A stretch of DNA of 64,000 nt from JACJXW01 sp964418125 (lineage in GTDB: Bacteria; Bacteroidota; Bacteroidia; Chitinophagales; Saprospiraceae). The notes beneath the pieces were generated by a model. The model was given only the letters and a program-made list of their open reading frames with translations, was not told the origin of the DNA and did not search any database. Position 1 is the first letter of the stretch. Every line of letters begins with the position of its first letter. Below are positions 26,001-36,800 of the stretch, in pieces. The stretch covers positions 1 through 64,000 of the forward strand of contig CAYQKY010000006.1 in assembly GCA_964418125.1 (NCBI GenBank), written 5' to 3'. The position numbers were made by a program, and so were the translations under genes.

Positions 26001-28439
26001 TCAATCCCGGATCAGCTGCAACTTCATTTTCCGTATCCGGTCTTCCAGCTTTTCCGAACTCAACCGCTCGCGAAGGCGGTCCACAATGATCGGAAAGGCA
26101 AAGGGTGTCGCCCGTTCCGGCCGGCTGAGCACGATGCGCTGGCCCTGGATGCGCCTCAGGGCCGCCCGCAGGCGCGCCTCTTCCAGCTGGAAGCTCATTA
26201 CCTCGTCGTAGGCCTGCAGCAGGAGCAGGTTGTTGGGCTCGTAGTCGTTGAAGACGTCGAAGAAGAGCTGGGAGGAGGACTGCAGGTGGCGGTCCTTCTT
26301 CTGTTTACCGGGGTAGCCTTTGAAGACGAGCCCGGCGATGCTGGCGATGTCCCGGAACCGGCGCTTGGCCATTTCGGCGGCGTTGATGCTGGCCTGGATG
26401 TCCTGGCTGAGGCCTTCTGTAGAGAAGAGCCCCCGGCTCAGTGCCTCTTCAATGGGTATCCCGGAATCGGAGAGTAATTCAAAGCCGTAGTCATTCATGG
26501 CGATGGAGAAGCTGAGCGGCTGCAGGCGGGAGATGCGATAGGCGATGAGGGCGCCCATGCCCTCGTGCACGAAGCGCCCCTCGTAAGGGTACAACACCAG
26601 GTGGTACCCTTCCCGGCTTTTGAAATACTCGATGAGGAATTCCTCGGCGCAGGGCACGTGAGAGCGCCGGGCCTGCAGCTCGATAAGGGGCTCCAGCTTT
26701 TCCAGTTCCACGTCGGTGAGGTCGCGGCGGCTGAGTTGCGCCATTTTAAAACGCAGAGAGGAGGATAGCTGGGAAGACAGCGGCATTTTTCCGCCCAGCC
26801 AGCTGGGGATCTTGCCCGTCTTTTTCTTGCTGCGCCTGACCTGTACCGTCATGTCCTTGATGCGTACCAGTTCCAGGCTGCGGCCAGCGAACCAGAAAAC
26901 ATCGCCGGGGCGCAATTGTGCAATGAACCACTCCTCAATGGCGCCGATGCGCTTGCCGCTCACGTACTTGACCGTCATGCTCGCATCGCCGACGATGGTG
27001 CCTATCTGCAGGCGGTGGCGCATGGCGGTGCGGCGGCTGACCACCTTGTAGCGCTCATCCTCCACGATCACCTTTTTGTACTCATCGTACGCTTCCAGCG
27101 ACTGGCCGCCGGTGGTGATGAAATCCAGGCACCAGGCCCATTCGTCCCCGGTAATGCTACGGAAGGAATAGGTGCCTTTTATCTCGCGGTAGATCTCTTC
27201 GGGGCGAAAGCCTTCGGAAACGGCCAGGGTCACCAGGTACTGCAGCAGCACGTCGAAGGAACGGATGTAGGGTATCCGGCTTTCCAGCTCCCCTTCCCGG
27301 ATAGCGCGGCGCAGGGCCGCCGCCTCGATCAGCTCCAGGGAGTGTGCCGGCACGAAGTATATCCTGCTCAGGGCGCCCGGTTGGTGGCCGCTGCGCCCGG
27401 CTCGCTGCATAAAGCGCGCTACCCCTTTGGGGCTGCCGATCTGGATGATGGACTCCACCGGGCGGAAATCGACGCCCAGGTCGAGGCTGGAGGTGCAGAC
27501 TACTGCCTTCAGGATACCCCGGTGCAGGGCGTCTTCCACCCAGTCGCGCAGCTTGCGGTCGATGGAGCCGTGGTGCATGGCGATGGCGCCCGCCAGTTCA
27601 GGCGCCACCTCCAGCAGGTGCTGATACCATATTTCGCACTGCGCCCGGGTATTGGTGAAAATGAGCGTGCTCTGGCTTTGTTCCAAAACGGGCAACACTT
27701 TTTCCAGCAGCTTAATGCCTAAATGGCCCGCCCAGGGGAATCGCTCGATGTCATCGGGGAGGATGGATTCGATCTCGATCTGTTTGGGGATGTTGGCGCG
27801 CACCACTTTAAAATGGCCGCTATCCATGGTGTTGCCCAGCAGTACCGCCAGGGCTTCGTCCATATTACCGATGGTGGCGGAGATCCCCCATACTTTCAGC
27901 CGGGGCAGCATGCCCTTGAGCCGGGACAAGGCAAGCTCCATCTGCACTCCGCGCTTGGAGCCGATAAGCTCGTGCCATTCGTCTACTACTATAGCCCTGA
28001 GGTTTTTAAAGTATTGGGGGTAGCCTTTACTGGCCAGCAGGAGGTGCAGGCTCTCAGGAGTAGTGATCAGTACCTGCGGAGGGTTCTTTTTCTGTCTTGC
28101 CCGCTCGCTTGATTTGGTGTCGCCGCTGCGAATGGCTACCGTCCAGTCGAGCCCGAGGTCATCGGCAGCCTTTTGTATAGAGCTCTGGATCTCTTTTGTT
28201 AGCGCCCGGATGGGGGTGATCCAAATGGCGAAGAGCCCAAGCCCCCTCCCGGCCTCCAGCCCCTCCAACAGGATCGGCATCGCCAGCGAATAGGTCTTGC
28301 CCGTACCCGTCGGCGCATTGACCAGGCCGCTGTATCCGCCGAGGTAGTGGCGCCAGGCTTCCAGCTGAAAGGGAAAGGGCGCCCACCCCCGCTGTTCGAA
28401 CCATTGTTTGCCGATATGAATGAGCTCCTTCTCGTTCAT
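26001..28439 (-). CDS. Ligase-associated DEXH-box helicase (Lhr-like)
   Basis: Superfamily 2 DNA helicase of about 812 aa. Walker A APTGTGKTY and the DEWH Walker B box (VVDEWHEL) are present, followed by SATIGN (motif III), ESIIQIGSPKGVARFMQRAGRSGH (motifs V-VI, as two parts) and a winged-helix/Lhr-core C-terminal half (KRIGAIEEWFIAQL; FVHEGMGALIAYR). This is the DEXH helicase family that normally clusters with the ATP-dependent ligase, MBL exonuclease and a PdeM-type phosphoesterase; here it lies about 20 kb from the ligase pair. ATG at 28439 is preferred over 28460, whose seven extra residues come from AT-rich, non-coding-looking DNA. Confidence 0.92.
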   Translation of the reverse strand: MNEKELIHIGKQWFEQRGWAPFPFQLEAWRHYLGGYSGLVNAPTGTGKTYSLAMPILLEGLEAGRGLGLFAIWITPIRALTKEIQSSIQKAADDLGLDWTVAIRSGDTKSSERARQKKNPPQVLITTPESLHLLLASKGYPQYFKNLRAIVVDEWHELIGSKRGVQMELALSRLKGMLPRLKVWGISATIGNMDEALAVLLGNTMDSGHFKVVRANIPKQIEIESILPDDIERFPWAGHLGIKLLEKVLPVLEQSQSTLIFTNTRAQCEIWYQHLLEVAPELAGAIAMHHGSIDRKLRDWVEDALHRGILKAVVCTSSLDLGVDFRPVESIIQIGSPKGVARFMQRAGRSGHQPGALSRIYFVPAHSLELIEAAALRRAIREGELESRIPYIRSFDVLLQYLVTLAVSEGFRPEEIYREIKGTYSFRSITGDEWAWCLDFITTGGQSLEAYDEYKKVIVEDERYKVVSRRTAMRHRLQIGTIVGDASMTVKYVSGKRIGAIEEWFIAQLRPGDVFWFAGRSLELVRIKDMTVQVRRSKKKTGKIPSWLGGKMPLSSQLSSSLRFKMAQLSRRDLTDVELEKLEPLIELQARRSHVPCAEEFLIEYFKSREGYHLVLYPYEGRFVHEGMGALIAYRISRLQPLSFSIAMNDYGFELLSDSGIPIEEALSRGLFSTEGLSQDIQASINAAEMAKRRFRDIASIAGLVFKGYPGKQKKDRHLQSSSQLFFDVFNDYEPNNLLLLQAYDEVMSFQLEEARLRAALRRIQGQRIVLSRPERATPFAFPIIVDRLRERLSSEKLEDRIRKMKLQLIRD

Positions 28440-28633
28440 ACTCTGAATATTAATATGCAATAAACACAGGGGAGAGGCGAAGGTTGCCGGGAGGAGGAAT
28501 CTTCCCGTTCGGCAAGCTGTTTGGCAAAGTTTATCGCAATTCGTTTCCGGCTACCGGCTGTATTTTATATTTTCGAGACGCAACGAAACAACATACTCCC
28601 CTCAAGGCCAGCCTTTTTTTAAAAAAAAACTTA

Positions 28634-30793
28634 ATGCGAACGATAATTGCCCTGATCCTGATACTGGCTTACGTATGCCCGGTTTATACCCAGGGTATCT
28701 ACTATCGGCCGATTGAGAACCTTCCCTTTTTTCAGGGAGAGGAGGAGTTGTCTTACGCATTGGCAGGGGGGCTGGAAGCACCCCAGTTCGCCAATATCCA
28801 CCTCAATGAGGATAACCACCCGGACCTGCTCGTCTTTGATCGCGTCGGGGCGAAAGCTCTGCCCTTCCTTGCTGTTGCTACTTCTGAAGGTATTCATTAT
28901 GAATATGCTCCTGCCTACGAGGCGGAGCTGCCTGCCCTCAACCAGATGGCCAAGGTGGTGGACCTCAACTGCGACGGGCTGGCCGACCTGCTGACCACCG
29001 AAGAGCTGAGCAGCGCCGCCGATGTCGCTTTGAAAGTTTACCTGCGGCAGCCCACGGCCGACGGCAGCCTGGCCTTTCAACCAGCACGGTTACAACTGCA
29101 CAACAGCCTCAACGACACCCTTATCCGTATCCATGCTTTTGACCTGCCCGCCGTTGACGATATCAATGGCGACGGCCTGCCCGACCTGCTCTATATTCCG
29201 TTGGGTGGTACTCAACTTCAGTATTACGAAAACATTTCGATGGAAGTGGGAGGGTGTGGCAGCCTGGCCTTCGAGCTGCGCGATGATTGCTGGGGAGATG
29301 CCACCTATACCCTGGAGGGCGCCTTTGAGCTGCACTCCTGTGAACCCGGCCGTTTCCCACCTTCCTCCGGATGCGCCGGTTCGGCCATGCTTCTCCTGGA
29401 CGACGATGGGGACGGCGACAAGGACCTGCTCTTCAGCGGCATCTATGATTACCACATCCAGTTGCTGGCCAACGGAGGCGATATGCAGATTGCGGAGCTG
29501 AGCAGTTCCACCACAGAATGGATCTACGGCGGGGAGCCTTTGCTGGAGTTCCCGGCCCCTTTTCTGGTGAACCTGGGAGAGGGCGGGAATACGAGCCTGG
29601 CTATCGCCACTAACCGTATTAATGGAGCGGGGTTCAGCCCCTTTGCCTCCAATGTATACCATTTCCGCCAGGACGCCGGCGACGGAAGCTGGAACCTGTT
29701 GTCCCGCCGCTTTATGGTGGAAGGCATGGTTGACCATGGCTTCCGGTCCAGCCCCACGGTATGGGACGTCAACGAAGATGGCCTGCCCGACCTCCTGCTG
29801 GGGTATAACTCCTCTCACCCGATCTACGGCTATACTTCCCGCATCGCTTTGTACCTCAATACCGGAACGGCCACGGAGCCGGCCTTTACCCTGAGCACCG
29901 ATGATTTCGGAATGCTGGGCGTATACAACCTCAAATCCATTCATCCCGCAGTGGGAGACCTCACCGGCGATGGGGTCCCGGAGCTGGTGCTGGGGCTGGA
30001 GGACGGAAGGATCGAGATTTATACCAACAGCCAGGGTGCTATGAGCAACTATTTCCCTATGAGCCCCGGCCCCCTGGAGGGTGTATTCCTTTACGGATAC
30101 GCCCGCCCTCAGCTGATCGACATGGATGACAACGGAACGCTCGACCTCCTTTGTGGAGCCCGCAACGGGACGATGGCGGTGATCGAAAATTCCGGTACGC
30201 CTTCTGCGCCTCAGTTCACTCTGCTGGAGGACACCCTGGGAGGGGTGGCGCCCGAAGGCTATTTCCAGGAGTGCAGCCCCTTCTTCCTGAAACAGGAGGA
30301 TGGCAGTTATCTCATTTATTACGGCCGCCTGGATGGCGCCGTCAGCCTGTACAGCGGGCGGCTGGATAACGATTTTTCGCTGGTGGCCCCTTCCTTCCCC
30401 GGCATTGACGTAGGGGAACGGGCAACCTTGTATCTTCACGACCTGAACGCAGACGGGGAGCCGGAACTGCTGATCGGCAATATGCGGGGCGGGATCGAGA
30501 TCTTCGGCGCCAGCCCGCTTTCTCCTGCCGCCGGCCCGGAGAACAGCCGGGTCATTACCCGGGCTTTCCCCAACCCGGCCCGGGGAGAAGTATGGATAGA
30601 AATCAAGGGGCTGGGCGAGGATGCATCCCTGTTGCTCTTCGATATGGCGGGCAGGCTATTGCGCAATGAAAAAATACAGGCCAGTGCAGACACTTACCGC
30701 CTGGGCCTGTATGGCCTGGAGGCAGGCCTTTATTATTACCGCATCCGATCCGCCGGCCGTGTGGGCGGAGGAAAATTGATGATCACAAAATAG
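28634..30793 (+). CDS. VCBS/FG-GAP repeat T9SS cargo protein
   Basis: 719-aa secreted protein. After a signal peptide (ending CPVYTQ) come multiple FG-GAP/VCBS-type calcium-binding motifs with the DxDxDGxxDLL pattern: VDLNCDGLADLL, DDINGDGLPDLLYI, DDDGDGDKDLLFSG, WDVNEDGLPDLLLG, DLTGDGVPELVLG, DMDDNGTLDLLCG, DLNADGEPELLIG. These form an integrin-alpha-like propeller. The C-terminus (about 645-719) is a type A T9SS sorting domain (RAFPNPARGEVWIEI...GLYYYRIRSAG). The giant adhesin gene starts eight bases after the stop, so the two are probably cotranscribed. ATG at 28634 gives the signal peptide; the earlier in-frame start at 28484 does not. Confidence 0.85.
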   Translation: MRTIIALILILAYVCPVYTQGIYYRPIENLPFFQGEEELSYALAGGLEAPQFANIHLNEDNHPDLLVFDRVGAKALPFLAVATSEGIHYEYAPAYEAELPALNQMAKVVDLNCDGLADLLTTEELSSAADVALKVYLRQPTADGSLAFQPARLQLHNSLNDTLIRIHAFDLPAVDDINGDGLPDLLYIPLGGTQLQYYENISMEVGGCGSLAFELRDDCWGDATYTLEGAFELHSCEPGRFPPSSGCAGSAMLLLDDDGDGDKDLLFSGIYDYHIQLLANGGDMQIAELSSSTTEWIYGGEPLLEFPAPFLVNLGEGGNTSLAIATNRINGAGFSPFASNVYHFRQDAGDGSWNLLSRRFMVEGMVDHGFRSSPTVWDVNEDGLPDLLLGYNSSHPIYGYTSRIALYLNTGTATEPAFTLSTDDFGMLGVYNLKSIHPAVGDLTGDGVPELVLGLEDGRIEIYTNSQGAMSNYFPMSPGPLEGVFLYGYARPQLIDMDDNGTLDLLCGARNGTMAVIENSGTPSAPQFTLLEDTLGGVAPEGYFQECSPFFLKQEDGSYLIYYGRLDGAVSLYSGRLDNDFSLVAPSFPGIDVGERATLYLHDLNADGEPELLIGNMRGGIEIFGASPLSPAAGPENSRVITRAFPNPARGEVWIEIKGLGEDASLLLFDMAGRLLRNEKIQASADTYRLGLYGLEAGLYYYRIRSAGRVGGGKLMITK

Positions 30794-30801
30794 AACACCC
30801 A

Positions 30802-33800
30802 ATGGGAAAACTCTACTGCAGAATTACAGCTTTACTCCTGGCCCTGGCCACCCTGCCCGTTATCGGGCTGGCCTGCGACGGCTCGGGTTATGTGATAAAC
30901 AGCCTGACGGACAATAACGACGGGACTTACACCATCAACATGACGATCCATATTGCCGGGGTCAATCATCCGGGCGGTATTATAGGCGGCACCCAGGGCT
31001 TCTATTTCACAACGGCTACGCCTATCCTGAGCGTCACTCCCCTGAGCCTTACCAGCCTCAACGGGACCACCCTCACCGGCGCCATTTCCGGCAATACCGT
31101 GACCTGGGGCATTCCCGGCAGCGGCCCTTATTTCGTCAACAGCTCGGAGCCCACCCAGACTTTTGTCGTAACCGTGGTCGTCGATGGGTTTCCCAGTAAC
31201 TGGAACGGCGGCGGTATGGAGAATAACCAGTGCCCGGGCGGCCCCGGCACCAGCACGCCCTCTCCCGGCTATTCCGGGACCTTCTGTCTTCCCCCTACGA
31301 TCAGCGTTGCCCCTGCAACGATAAACGCCTGCTTCGGCGACCAGGTTACCCTTTCTGCCATCCCTTCTCCGGGTTCGACGGTCAGCTGGTCGAACGGCAT
31401 GTCCGGCTCGACGATCACCTTTACGGCCAATAACTCCGGCCCTGTGACCGCTACGGCGTCCAGTAGCTGCGGGGCCGCTTCGGAAACGGTGACGGTCAAC
31501 GTCACTCCTCTGCCAACCGTATCCCCTCTGCCTGACCTGGATATCTGCGAGGGTGAACTGGTCAACCTGAACGTTCAAACGCAAAACGCCACCTCCATTG
31601 AGTGGTCCAACGGCTTTACAGGCACTCCTATCGTTTTTTCGCCCACCTCTTCCGGGGTGCTGACGGTGACTGCCTCCAGCCAGTGCGGAAGCGCTACGGA
31701 ATCACTCAACATCAATGTGACCCCCTTGCCATTACTGTTCGTCATCCAGGGAGATCAAAGCATTTGCGAGGGAGAGGTCGCAACCCTGGAAGTCCAGTAT
31801 GAAAATGCCGATAATTTTTTCTGGAACAACGGCCCCACGTTGTCTACGATCATGGTGAGCCCTTCCCAGACTCAGATCTTTACCGCCACCGCTTCCAACC
31901 GCTGCCAAACGCTCGAAGAAGACATCATCGTCGATGTGAGGCCCCTGCCCGACCTGGATGTGATCCAGGGGGATCAGTCTGTTTGCATTGGCGAAAGCGT
32001 TACTTTGGAGGTGTTTTCCATCTTTTCCCAGGACATCGTCTGGTCGAACGGCGCCTCGGGGTCAACCAATACTTTTACTCCTTCCCAGACGGATACTTAC
32101 ACCGTAACCGCCAGCAACAGTTGCGGCACGATCGATGAGCAGGTCACCGTCGAGGTTTCGGAAGGGCCTGCCCTGGAGGTTATCGAGGGCAGCCAGGCGA
32201 TCTGCCAGGGAGAAAGCGCTACGCTCACCATTTCGGCGGAGAGCGCCGACGCCATTCAGTGGTCGAATGGCAGCACCGACACCACGATCACCGTCAGCCC
32301 CGGCCAGTCGGAGTCCTATACCGTCAGCCTTACCAATACCTGCGGCACTACGGATACCACTTTTGATGTAGACATCCTGGAGCCTCCCGTGATCGACGTA
32401 CTGCAGGGCAGCCAGGAGATCTGCATCGGAGACAGCGCCGTCCTGCAGGTCAACGCTCCCTTAGCCTCCTCTCTGCAGTGGAGCACCGGCCTGATGGATT
32501 CTACCTCCCTTACGGTTATGCCTGGCCAGACGGAAAGTTACAACCTGGTGGCCGCCAACAACTGCGGGCAGGCCGACACCAGCTTTACCATCGCCGTCAA
32601 CCCTTTGCCGGAAGTGGCCGTCATCGACGGGGATCAAACGATCTGCGAAGGGCAGAGCGCCACCCTGTCGGTGGAAGCAACCAACGAAGACAACCTTTCC
32701 TGGAGCAACGGGGAGACGGATTCCCTTATTACCGTCAGCCCCACCCAAACGGAAACCTTTACCGCCACCGTTTCCAACTCCTGCGGTGAAGAAAGCGAAG
32801 ACATTACCGTTACGGTAAACCCTGTATACGATACTAACCTGGAACTGGAAGCCTGTGCGGGCACTACCGTCACTTACAACAATACCACACTGCAGCCCGG
32901 GGATAGCCAGAGCTTTATGCTGGCCACAGCGGAGGGTTGTGATTCTATTATCAACGTTTCCGTCATCGAATTGCCCGTTTTCGAATCTACCTTGCAACTG
33001 GAAGCCTGCACCGGCAGTACGGTTGTCTATGAAAATACCACCCTCAACCCCGGCGATAGCCAGAGTTTTACCCTCGCCGCTCAGAACGGTTGCGATTCGG
33101 TAGTCCACGTGGAAGTGATGGAGCTTTTCCCGGTTGAAGAAACCCTCGAGCTCCAAACCTGCCCCAACTCCACCATTCAGTACAATGGAACGGAACTTGC
33201 CCCGGGCGACAGCCAGGATTTCCTCTTCACCGGACAGAACGGCTGCGACTCTACGGTCCATGTAACAGTGAGCGAGCTGGCTGTCTTTGAATCCAGCCTG
33301 GAACTGGAAGCCTGCACGGGCAACACGGCTACCTACGATGGCACTACCCTCGATCCCGGCGAGCAACAGGACTTCACTTTAACGGCATCCAATGGCTGCG
33401 ACTCGGTGGTCCACGTTACGGTCCTGGAACTGGAAGTATTTGAGTCCGATCTTCAGCTGGAGGCCTGCACCGGCAGCACCGCCCTGTTCGATGGTATGGC
33501 CCTTGCCCCCGGCGCCACGCAGAGCTTCACCTATACCGCCGCCAACGGCTGCGATTCCACCATCAACGTTACGGTCCTGGAACTGGAAGTGTTTGAATCC
33601 ACGCTGGAGCTGGAAGCCTGTACCGGCGCCACGGCCGATTACAATGGCACAGCGCTTGATCCGGGCGCCATGCAGAGCTTTACCTTCTCTGCCGTCAACG
33701 GCTGTGATTCGGTCGTCCATGTTTCGGTTCTTGAATTGCCGGTATATGAATCCGAATTGCAATTTGAAGCTTGTTCCGGCACGGTGATTACTTACGATGG

Positions 33801-36800
33801 AACCGATCTTCCGGCAGGCAGTAGCCAGCGTTTTACCTACACTACGATCAACGGCTGCGATTCTATTGTTGACGTCACGGTAATGGAATTGCCGGTTTTT
33901 GAATCGGCCCTGGAACTGGAAGCCTGCTCCGGCTCCTCCGCCACCTATAACGGTACGGAGCTTTCGGCGGGCAGTTCGCAGGACTTCACCCTGACGGCCG
34001 TCAATGGTTGTGACTCAGTTGTCCATGTCTCGGTACTCGAGTTGCCTGTTTTCGAATCCAGCCTGCAATTGGAAGCCTGCACCGGCAGTACGGTTGTGTA
34101 TGAAAATACTACGCTCAACCCCGGCGACAGCCAAAGCTTTACCCTTGTGGCACAGAACGGTTGCGATTCGGTGGTTCACGTCGCGGTAGAGGAGCTGATG
34201 ATTTTTGAATCCAGCCTGGAACTGGAAGCCTGCACCGGCACAACGGCCACCTATGATGGCGAGGCCCTTGATCCGGGAGATCAGCAGGACTTTATCCTCA
34301 CGGCCGCCAATGGTTGCGACTCGGTGGTCCACGTAACCGTACTCGAACTGGAAGTGTATGAATCCGATCTTCAGCTGGAGGCCTGCACCGGCGGCGCCGC
34401 CCTGTTCGATGGTACGGCCCTTGCCCCCGGCGCCAGCCGGAGCTTCACCTATACCGCCGCCAATGGCTGCGATTCCACCATCAACGTTACGGTTCAGGAG
34501 CTGGAAGTGTTCGAATCCAGCCTGGAGCTGGAGGCCTGCGCCGGTTCTACGGCCAGCTACAATGGAGTGGAGCTTGATCCCGGCGCAGAACAGGACTTTA
34601 CCCTGATGGCGGCCAATGGCTGCGACTCCGTGGTGCACGTTACCGTCCTGGAACTGGAAGTTTTTGAATCCGATCTTCAACTGGAGGCCTGTCCCGGCGC
34701 TTCCGTCCCCTACAACGGGGAGGCCCTGCCGGCCGGCGACAGCCGCAGCTTCACCCTCACCGCCGCCAACGGCTGCGATTCGGTAGTCCATGTTTCGGTC
34801 CTGGAACTGCCTACCTATGCAGGGGAAGTAACCCTGGAGGCCTGCACCGGTACTACCGCCTTGTTCGATGGAGAGGAATTGCAACCGGGTGCATTTCAAA
34901 CCTTTACTTATACCGCCGGCAACGGCTGTGACTCCCTCATCAATGTCAGCGTACTGGAACTGCCTACCTACGAGCAGGATCTTCAGCTGCAGGCCTGCAC
35001 CGGCAATACGGTGGATTACAACGGCATGGCCCTGCCTCCCGGCTTCACGGACACCTTTACCTTTTCCACACAGGATGGCTGCGATTCCATCGTCCACGTC
35101 ATGGTTGAAGAGGTGGATATCCTGGAAGAGAGCCTGGAGTTTTTTACCTGCCCGCAGACTACGGTCACCTATCAGGGCGTGAGCCTGGCGCCGGGAGAGG
35201 TGCAGCAATTCCAGTTCATCTCTCAGAATGGCTGCGATTCTATTGTGACGGCCAGCGTTTTTGCCCTGCCCACCTTTGAAACGGAGCTGGAACTGGAGGC
35301 CTGTACCGGGACTACCGTCAGCTATAACGGCGCCACGCTCAGCCCCGGCGACAGCCAGCCCTTCACTTTTACTGCTGCTAATGGCTGTGACTCTACCGTC
35401 TACGTGAGTGTTGCCGAACTTCCCGTTTTCGAAAGTGAACTGCAGCTGCAGGCATGCCCGGGCGAAGAGGTGAGCTATAACGGGGTGGCCCTTCCCGCCG
35501 GCGCCGATCAGGACTTTGTCCTTAGTGCCCGGAACGGCTGCGATTCTACGGTTCATGTCACTGTTCTGGAACTGCCCACTTATGAGCAGGATCTGTTGTT
35601 ACAGGCCTGCGTAGGCACTACCCTGGCTTACAACGGAACAACCCTCGCGCCTGGCGACAGCCAAAGCTTCCTACTGGCCAGCCGGTACGGTTGCGACTCG
35701 GTGGTCCATGTAAGGGTGGAAGGCGTTGAGATCTTCGAAACGGAGCTGCAATTGCAGGCCTGTTCGGGCAACTCCGTGGATTACAACGGAACCAGCCTCC
35801 TGGCCGGTGAACAGCAGGATTTTACCTTCACCTCTCAGATCGGCTGCGACTCCATTGTGACGGTTTCCGTGCTCGAACTGCCTGTGTACGAAGAAAGCCT
35901 CTTGCTGCAAACCTGCGAAGGCACCACCATAACTTATAGCGGCGTCACTCTGGCGCCGGGCGATACCCATGATTTCCTCTTCGCCTCCGTCGATGGCTGC
36001 GACTCTCTGGTTTTTGTCAGCGTCGCCGGGGTGGAGAATATCCAGACGAGCGAGAGCCGGACGATCTGTGAAGGGGATTCCAGCCTCATCTTCGGCGCCT
36101 ATCAGCGCCAGCCCGGACCCTACAGTGCGGTGTTTACTTCCGCCAACGGTTGCGACTCCACGCATACGGTGATGCTCGCTACTTCGCCATTGCCCCAACC
36201 GCAAGCCGAAGTACAGGCCAGTTGCCCGGATAAGGACAACGGTACGATCGGTATTCAAACCAGCGGAGGTTCCGTGCCCTACACCTACATCTGGAATGAC
36301 GGCGCCTTCACGGCAGAGCGGGAGGAACTGCCCCCCGGAGAATACCAGGTGACGGCTACCGATGCCCGGGGCTGCCGGCAGCCCCTGCTCGTTACTGTGC
36401 CGGAGCGCAGCGTAGAGGTAGAAATAGAAGCGCGGGACATCACCTGCTTCGGCCGCAAGGACGGCCTGATCTCCCTGCAGGGCGATGGAGACGGCCTGGT
36501 TTACCAGCTGAACAACGGGCCTCTGCAATCTTTTGGTTTCTTTTCTTCCCTGGAGGCAGGGCGCTATGTTGCCAGAGTGGAAGACAGCTACGGATGCCGC
36601 TACGAGTTGGGCGAACTGCTTATTGAAGAGCAGGAACAATTACAGGTACTACTCCCCCAGGATACCACCATACAACTGGGCAAAACGCTCCTTATTCCGG
36701 CCCTTGTCAATCGTACGGACAGCCTGTCCTTCAGCTGGAACCCCACTGAAAACCTTGACTGCGGCGATTGCCCCACACCCGAAGCCAGCCCGGAGTACAG

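Noticed and set aside
34015..35556. 513-aa minus-strand frame inside the 51-aa repeat array
   Set aside because: Its periodic sequence simply mirrors the 153-base repeats of the plus-strand gene.
31291..36198. Regular repeat arrays as possible CRISPR
   Set aside because: Units are 153 or 219 bases, coding, in frame and without unique spacers; they are protein repeats.
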